DNA of 9,257 nt from JAUWOY01 sp034431315 (lineage in GTDB: Bacteria > Chloroflexota > Anaerolineae > VGOG01). Made by a program: the position numbers and the translations under genes. The DNA lies in NCBI GenBank assembly GCA_034431315.1, contig DAOUDK010000140.1, forward strand, positions 1 through 9,257, read 5' to 3'. Of the stretch, positions 6,067 through 9,257 are shown piece after piece (position 1 is the first letter of the stretch; every line of letters begins with the position of its first letter). The notes below the pieces were generated by a model. The model did no database searches. It was not told where the DNA came from and was given only the letters and a program-made list of their open reading frames with translations.

Positions 6067-6096
6067 CTGGTGGTCCTTGGCCTGATGGTCCTTAGT
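6067..6096. repeat. Two-copy 15-bp direct repeat directly upstream of ligA
   Basis: CTGGTGGTCCTTGGC (6067-6081) is followed at once by CTGATGGTCCTTAGT (6082-6096), identical at 12 of 15 positions. On the - strand it places AAGGACCA twice just before the ligA ATG; the nearer copy gives the only Shine-Dalgarno-like match (AAGGA) for that gene. Confidence 0.65.
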
Positions 6097-6137
6097 CCCT
6101 ACACTTCGCACCCTTGAAATTCCTATCCGGGTCCACA

Positions 6138-6194
6138 GGAGTTGAGGCTTCAGCCGGTTCTCTGACCCAAAAAACCGCCTGAAGGCTCCACTCC
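6138..6194. other. Imperfect 22-bp inverted repeat in the ligA upstream region
   Basis: The arm at 6138-6159 pairs with 6173-6194 at 19 of 22 positions around a 13-base loop (6160-6172). It lies 76-132 bp upstream of the ligA start. No T-run follows either arm, so it is not a normal intrinsic terminator. It may be a leader RNA hairpin for ligA, an operator, or another relic of a palindromic repeat. Confidence 0.6.
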
Positions 6195-6222
6195 AACCTC
6201 AAAAACGCTTTTGGAGACAGAT

Positions 6223-6231
6223 AGGATAGCA
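6223..6231 (-). promoter_or_regulatory. Possible extended -10 promoter for ligA
   Basis: Read on the - strand, TGCTATCCT forms an extended -10 element (TGn + TATCCT). A good -35 box is not seen. If used, transcription would start near 6216 and give a leader of about 150 bases containing the 22-bp inverted repeat. The match is weak. Confidence 0.25.
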
Positions 6232-6269
6232 GGAAATGCGAAAAACAGGTTAGTCATTGGTCATTGAAT

Positions 6270-6297
6270 TTTGGACTTTGGACTTTGGATTTTGAAC
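6270..6297. repeat. Heptanucleotide tandem repeat, four units
   Basis: Four consecutive 7-base units read TTTGGAC, TTTGGAC, TTTGGAT and TTTGAAC. Just before it, TCATTG occurs twice within 12 bases (6252-6265). The tract has no coding frame and lies between the divergent ligA and membrane-protein genes. Confidence 0.75.
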
Positions 6298-6308
6298 TTC
6301 TTCGGCGT

Positions 6309-6337
6309 TTGACAAAAACGCGGGGTGGTTATAAAAT
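6309..6337 (+). promoter_or_regulatory. Sigma-70-type promoter for the membrane-protein gene
   Basis: A perfect -35 box TTGACA (6309-6314), a 17-base spacer and a -10 box TAAAAT (6332-6337, five of six consensus positions) face the gene starting at 6347. The -10 ends only 9 bases before the ATG, so the predicted start of transcription falls at about 6343-6347. No ribosome binding site fits between, which points to a leaderless or nearly leaderless mRNA. Confidence 0.75.
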
Positions 6338-6346
6338 GGGCCTACG

Positions 6347-7144
6347 ATGCCCAACTACGACAAGCTCAGCGCTGTGGTAAGTGTGACATTGCTCTGTCTG
6401 GCCCTCTCCCTGATCGTCGTCTTGCCGACGAGGACTTTCGGCTTCATCGTCCTGGGCTGGCGTCTGACGATCGGATTCTCCCAGAGCTGGCTGGCGGCCG
6501 CGCTGCTGGTCGGCATGGCCTGCGTCGGCACCGCCTGCATAATACGCCTCCACCCTCTGTTCCAGAAAGGCTCCTTCGTTTCCTGGATCCTCCCCGGCCT
6601 GGCGACACTGCTGACCACAATCCTCTTGCCTCAAGCCCCAAACACAATCTACGCCCTGGGCGGTCTGGCTGTGATGGCGATCATTCTCCCGTTGATCATC
6701 ACCGCCGAGTACCGCACCGTTGATACGGGCACTCCTGGCTATAGGGCCGCCCGATTGGGCCTGAACTTCATCGCCTATCTCTTAGCCCTCGTCCTCTTCG
6801 CCCTCATCCACGAGAGCCAAGCACCTGGTTTGCTCATGGCCGCAGCAGCGCTGGGCGGGAGCAGCCTGCTGACCCTGGATCTGCTGTGCGGCGTTCAGCA
6901 AGACCTCAGACGAACCGGCCTCCACGCCCTGATCGTCGGCCTGGTCATGGGCGAGATCGTCTGGGCCTTGAGCTACTCGAAGATGAACAGCTTGACCGCT
7001 GGCATCTTCCTGCTGCTCGTCTTCTACCTCATAACCGGCCTCGCCCGGCAGGGGCTTCTGAAGCTCCTCAACCGACGGATCCTCATCGAGTTCGCTGTAG
7101 TGGCGCTGATCGGCCTGGCGCTGCTCCTCAAGTACGTCCCCTGA
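6347..7144 (+). CDS. Polytopic integral membrane protein of unknown function (possibly DUF5656-like)
   Basis: This 265-residue protein is dominated by hydrophobic segments, which I place at about residues 8-27, 31-45, 48-67, 77-94, 101-120, 138-155, 159-178, 190-208, 215-232 and 245-262, giving eight to ten membrane spans. Short charged loops such as EYRTVDTGTPGYRAARLG (121-138) and QQDLRRTG (184-191) separate them. There is no signal-peptide cleavage site and no catalytic motif I recognise. The overall look, starting MPNYDKLSAVV with a very hydrophobic first helix, recalls DUF5656-type proteins of Chloroflexota, but that is a tentative likeness. The start is supported by the promoter ending 9 bases upstream; a leaderless start explains the lack of a ribosome binding site. 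It stands alone: it diverges from ligA and converges with the cyclodeaminase-family gene, whose stop is only 7 bp away, with no terminator visible between them. Confidence 0.82.
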   Translation: MPNYDKLSAVVSVTLLCLALSLIVVLPTRTFGFIVLGWRLTIGFSQSWLAAALLVGMACVGTACIIRLHPLFQKGSFVSWILPGLATLLTTILLPQAPNTIYALGGLAVMAIILPLIITAEYRTVDTGTPGYRAARLGLNFIAYLLALVLFALIHESQAPGLLMAAAALGGSSLLTLDLLCGVQQDLRRTGLHALIVGLVMGEIVWALSYSKMNSLTAGIFLLLVFYLITGLARQGLLKLLNRRILIEFAVVALIGLALLLKYVP

Positions 7145-7151
7145 GCGATCC

Positions 7152-8141
7152 TCACAGCTCGACCTCGATACCCAGCCCCAGCGTCTCGGCCTGCGTCAGC
7201 ACCGCGCGGGCCACCGACACATCCTGCACCGCGTTGCCCACCGACTTGAAGAGCGTGATCTCGTCGGGACTCTCGCGCCCTGGCTTGAGCCCAGCAGCGA
7301 TCTCCCCCAGCTCGGCGTAGATGTCGTCCTCGGTGATCAGGCCATTGCGGATGGGAATTATCAGGTCGCCCGTCTCGGCCAGGCACCCCTCCCGCGAGCC
7401 TACCACCAGCCTGGCCCTCCCGACCGTCTGCTCAGGAATCTCCTGCATCTCCGGCGTGAAGGAGCCGACGGCGTTGACGTGGACGCCTGGCTTGAGGTCC
7501 GCGTCGGCGAAGACGGGCGTCTGGGAGGTGGTGGCGGTGCATAAGACATCGGCCTCACGGACAGCCTCCGCCGGGGAGGAGGCGACCCTGAGGTCAGCAG
7601 GGACCCTCCCCTTTCCCGCCATCTCCTGCGCGTACCTCTCCGCCGCCTGGGGATTGACGTCGTAGACCCAGGCTCTCTCGATATCGCGCACCTCGCAGAC
7701 CGCCAACAGTTGGGTGCGCGCCTGGGCTCCCGCCCCAAAGATAGCCGCTGCCCTGGCATCCTGCCTGGCCAAAAGATCGGTGGCCGCCCCCGAAGCCGCG
7801 CCCGTGCGCAGCGCGGTGAGATAGGTCCCGTCCATCACCGCCACCGGCCGGCCGGTAGCGGCCTCCACCACGACCACCAGAGCGAAGATGGTCGGCAATC
7901 CCATCTCCAGGTTACGAGGGAAGACAGAGACAATCTTGACTCCCAGGTCGTCGCTTTCCGAAAGGTAGGCAGGCATGAAGAGGGTCACTCCCTCGTGTCT
8001 CTCCACCGGCAGTTGGGTACGAAGGGGCACCACTGCCCGGCCCGCCGAGAACTGGGCGAACGCTCCCTTCACGACCTCGATGGCCTCCCGCATGGGGACG
8101 GCTCGCTGGACGTCCTGCTTCGAGAGAATTCGTAGTTTCAT
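7152..8141 (-). CDS. Ornithine cyclodeaminase / alanine dehydrogenase (mu-crystallin) family enzyme
   Basis: These cytoplasmic NAD(P)-dependent enzymes act on amino acids or cyclic imines (ornithine to proline, pyruvate/alanine, or 1-pyrroline-2-carboxylate reduction). From ATG 8141 the protein has 329 residues, the normal length. Visible features: GVKIVSVFPRN (67-77) with the conserved Lys69, the TALRTGAASGAATDLLAR block (109-126), the nucleotide-binding GAGAQA (136-141), and NAVGSFTPEMQEI (223-235). True ornithine cyclodeaminases carry GGDCPGKTE with a catalytic Asp in that last position; here it is GSFTPEMQE, so alanine dehydrogenase or imine reductase activity is more likely. ATG 8141, or the adjacent ATG 8144, follows an AAGGTGG ribosome binding site; upstream frame extension lacks family character. 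A FAD amino-acid-oxidase gene lies upstream on the same strand, which fits amino-acid or imine turnover, though a terminator and a toxin-antitoxin cassette lie between. Confidence 0.9.
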   Translation of the reverse strand: MKLRILSKQDVQRAVPMREAIEVVKGAFAQFSAGRAVVPLRTQLPVERHEGVTLFMPAYLSESDDLGVKIVSVFPRNLEMGLPTIFALVVVVEAATGRPVAVMDGTYLTALRTGAASGAATDLLARQDARAAAIFGAGAQARTQLLAVCEVRDIERAWVYDVNPQAAERYAQEMAGKGRVPADLRVASSPAEAVREADVLCTATTSQTPVFADADLKPGVHVNAVGSFTPEMQEIPEQTVGRARLVVGSREGCLAETGDLIIPIRNGLITEDDIYAELGEIAAGLKPGRESPDEITLFKSVGNAVQDVSVARAVLTQAETLGLGIEVEL

Positions 8142-8163
8142 CATTAACCACCTTAGCCTAGCT

Positions 8164-8190
8164 AAAAAGCGGGGATACAATCGCCCCCGC
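8164..8190 (-). terminator. Intrinsic terminator between the toxin remnant and the cyclodeaminase-family gene
   Basis: On the - strand GCGGGG (8190-8185) pairs with CCCCGC (8174-8169) over a 10-base loop and is followed at once by five T residues (8168-8164). It should end transcripts coming from the oxidase/toxin-antitoxin genes. It stops only about 20 bases before the start codon of the next gene, so that gene needs read-through, a conditional change of this hairpin, or a promoter overlapping it. A TTAGC-cta-GCTAA inverted repeat (8153-8165) lies between the T-run and the ribosome binding site. Confidence 0.72.
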
Positions 8191-8225
8191 CTGTTCCTAA
8201 TCTCACCGGCTTGTCCCGTATCAGC

Positions 8226-8361
8226 TCAGCGGTAGACATCCCGCCGGTGACCGACATGAAACACCGTCACTATCTGCCGCTCATCGTCAATTTCGTAGAT
8301 GACCCGATGGCTGGGCCAACTCCTTTTGCGCACGACGTAGGATGAGGACAGTGTGACTCAT
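8226..8361 (-). pseudogene. RelE/ParE-family toxin, internally deleted remnant
   Basis: The ATG at 8361-8359 overlaps the antitoxin stop as TGATG, the usual toxin position. The first frame reads MSHTVLILRRAQKELAQ, a good RelE N-terminus (beta strand plus the 'AqkeL' helix start), and stops after 24 codons. A different frame then encodes SHRVIYEIDDERQ and IVTVFHVGHRRDVYR before the TGA at 8226-8228, a textbook RelE C-terminus (RviYeI.d....i.v..vghR.dvYr). Together the two ends make about 45 residues; RelE toxins have about 85-90, so roughly 40 central residues, including most of the core sheet and helices, are gone and the frame is broken by +1. An active toxin cannot be made. The junction lies near 8309-8320. 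Confidence 0.82.
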
Positions 8362-8564
8362 CAGCGTTCCCGCTCAATTTCCTCGATCGCCTGCTCAAAA
8401 GAGATCGCTTCGTCGCCCGATGCCTTTGCCGCATCGTAGGCGCGGATGACCTCTAATTCTTCCAGCGCATCGAGGATTCTCCGATAATCGCCAATATCGA
8501 GCAAAACGCCAACCTGTTTGCCCTGCTCGTCCACAACATATCGCTCTTGAGTTGCAACTGTCAT
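8361..8564 (-). CDS. Phd/YefM-like antitoxin of a RelE-type toxin-antitoxin pair
   Basis: This 67-residue protein would bind DNA through its N-terminal part and neutralise the toxin through its C-terminal part. The N-terminal ERYVVDEQGKQVGVLLDIGDYRRIL (7-31) matches the small alpha/beta domain of Phd/YefM-type antitoxins ('yvvde.G...aVvL...dy..ll'). Residues 32-67 form an acidic helical tail (EELEVIRAYDAAKASGD and QAIEEIERER) of the kind that wraps the toxin. ATG 8564 lies about 10 bases from GGAGG; an in-frame GTG at 8573 is too close to that site. The start is 27 bp after the oxidase stop, so it is probably co-transcribed with that gene. The partner toxin is internally deleted, leaving an orphan antitoxin. 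The toxin remnant supports the family call more than the antitoxin sequence alone does. Confidence 0.8.
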   Translation of the reverse strand: MTVATQERYVVDEQGKQVGVLLDIGDYRRILDALEELEVIRAYDAAKASGDEAISFEQAIEEIERER

Positions 8565-8591
8565 TTTTCTCACTCCTCCCCACGCCGCCCC

Positions 8592-9257
8592 TCAAATCAC
8601 CATCTTCTCTTCTGAGACCACCACCTCTCCCCTGGCGAACCGCTGGCAACTGAAGGGGTTATCCTCGTCGGACATCTGGCCGGTGATCATGGCCACCACG
8701 TAGCGGCTGCCCTCAGGGGCGGCCATGATGCCGTGGCCGCTGTAGCCCAGGTTGAAGAAAAGCCCCCCGACATCGGGAGAGGGGCCGAGGATGGGCTTCG
8801 AGTCGGGGGTGCAGGTGTACTGGCCGGCGCTGACGAAGACGCTGTCGCGGGTGAGTCGCCCCACCACCTCCTCCCAAAAGGGCGCCAGCTTCGACACCTC
8901 CTCAATGGCTATGGCCGGAAAGGTCCAGTCAGTGGGCACTTTCTCCAGGGGCTCGCTGGGCTCCTCAGGGATGGCCGTGGCCCAACCTATAGCAGCTCCT
9001 CCCACCTCGGGCCTCCAATGGGCTCCCGATGGGAGGGAAATGGTCATGGGGGCATCCTGGGGAATCGCAGGGGCCTGGCCGATGACCACCTTCTGACGTC
9101 GCAGGATGGTCACTGGCAACTCCAGGCCCGCTAGCCCAGCCACCCGACCAGAGAATGGCCCAGCGGCAATAACCACCGTTCGGGTAGAAATGTGGCCGCG
9201 ATTGGTCTCCACGCCCTCCACACCCTGGCTGCCAAGCTTGATCCCGGTGGCTTTGGT
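8592..9257 (-). CDS. FAD-dependent oxidoreductase (DAO/glycine oxidase-like), partial, 5' end beyond window
   Basis: About 221 residues of the C-terminal part are present and the frame stays open to the window edge, so the N-terminal GxGxxG FAD-binding region lies outside. These flavoenzymes oxidise amines or amino acids such as D-amino acids, sarcosine or glycine. Visible features: the 'V.t..G.I....VV.AaG.ws' segment (VETNRGHISTRTVVIAAGPFSG, ending near 9135), a central substrate-domain stretch with RRQKVVIGQAP (about 9080-9115), and the C-terminal FAD-closing motif GQYTCTPDSKPILGPSP (about 8770-8825) followed by GLFFNLGYSGHGIMAAPEG. The substrate cannot be read from this part. The antitoxin gene follows after 27 bp, and an amino-acid/imine dehydrogenase-family gene lies further along on the same strand, suggesting an amino-acid catabolic cluster into which the toxin-antitoxin pair was placed. 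Confidence 0.9.
   Translation of the reverse strand, partial: TKATGIKLGSQGVEGVETNRGHISTRTVVIAAGPFSGRVAGLAGLELPVTILRRQKVVIGQAPAIPQDAPMTISLPSGAHWRPEVGGAAIGWATAIPEEPSEPLEKVPTDWTFPAIAIEEVSKLAPFWEEVVGRLTRDSVFVSAGQYTCTPDSKPILGPSPDVGGLFFNLGYSGHGIMAAPEGSRYVVAMITGQMSDEDNPFSCQRFARGEVVVSEEKMVI

Noticed and set aside
6138..6194. Inverted repeat as an intrinsic terminator or T-box leader
   Set aside because: No T-run follows on either strand and no T-box or specifier-loop sequence can be seen; it is kept only as an unexplained structure.
8219..8241. tRNA D-arm-like string (CAGCTCAGCGGTAGA)
   Set aside because: No anticodon arm or T-arm follows at the right distance, and the bases are explained as the reverse complement of the RelE C-terminus (RRDVYR-stop).

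Overview
The window looks like bacterial chromosomal DNA from an uncultured or environmental lineage. Most of it is GC-rich, and two genes resemble forms I associate with Chloroflexota (Anaerolineae-like): the polytopic membrane protein at 6347-7144 and the KFDG-type NAD-dependent DNA ligase. That assignment is an impression from family resemblance, not a measured placement. The first kilobase is visibly more AT-rich than the rest and carries defence genes, so it was probably acquired separately.

Left end (1-1003, + strand): the C-terminal part of a CD-NTase (cGAS-like nucleotidyltransferase) is followed, with a TGATG stop/start overlap, by an intact single-domain E2-like (ubiquitin-conjugating-fold) protein with a clear catalytic-Cys motif. 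This is the gene arrangement of the E2-only ('short type II') CBASS anti-phage systems. The CD-NTase piece lacks the catalytic half, has an in-frame stop just upstream, and no effector lies in the window. It is therefore either a decayed system or one broken near the window edge. The CD-NTase tail ends in Tyr-Gly-Gly-Glu, as expected for a ubiquitin-like C-terminus processed by E2. A small protein resembling the C-terminal half of the DprA/SLOG fold follows at 1096-1569, and a strong bidirectional terminator closes the + strand block.

Middle (1730-6062, mostly - strand): a GNAT acetyltransferase and the RlmI-type 23S rRNA methyltransferase form a tight two-gene unit. A NUDIX hydrolase C-terminal remnant, too short for ordinary gene calling, points the other way at 3477-3686. 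From 3679 to 3995 there is an island of nested palindromes with at least seven small hairpins. Its edges supply the stop codons of both the NUDIX remnant and ligA. ligA (NAD-dependent DNA ligase, complete, 692 aa) covers 3984-6062.

The 6063-6346 gap between divergent ligA and the membrane-protein gene holds a 15-bp direct repeat, a 22-bp imperfect inverted repeat, a heptanucleotide tandem repeat, and a near-consensus sigma-70 promoter (TTGACA-17-TAAAAT). The promoter sits so close to the next ATG that the transcript should be almost leaderless.

Right end (7152-9257, - strand): an ornithine cyclodeaminase/alanine dehydrogenase-family enzyme lies downstream of a FAD-dependent amino-acid-oxidase-like gene that runs off the window. 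Both suggest amino-acid or imine metabolism. Between them sits a toxin-antitoxin pair with an intact Phd/YefM-like antitoxin and a RelE toxin reduced to its two ends by an out-of-frame internal deletion. An intrinsic terminator separates this cassette from the cyclodeaminase-family gene.
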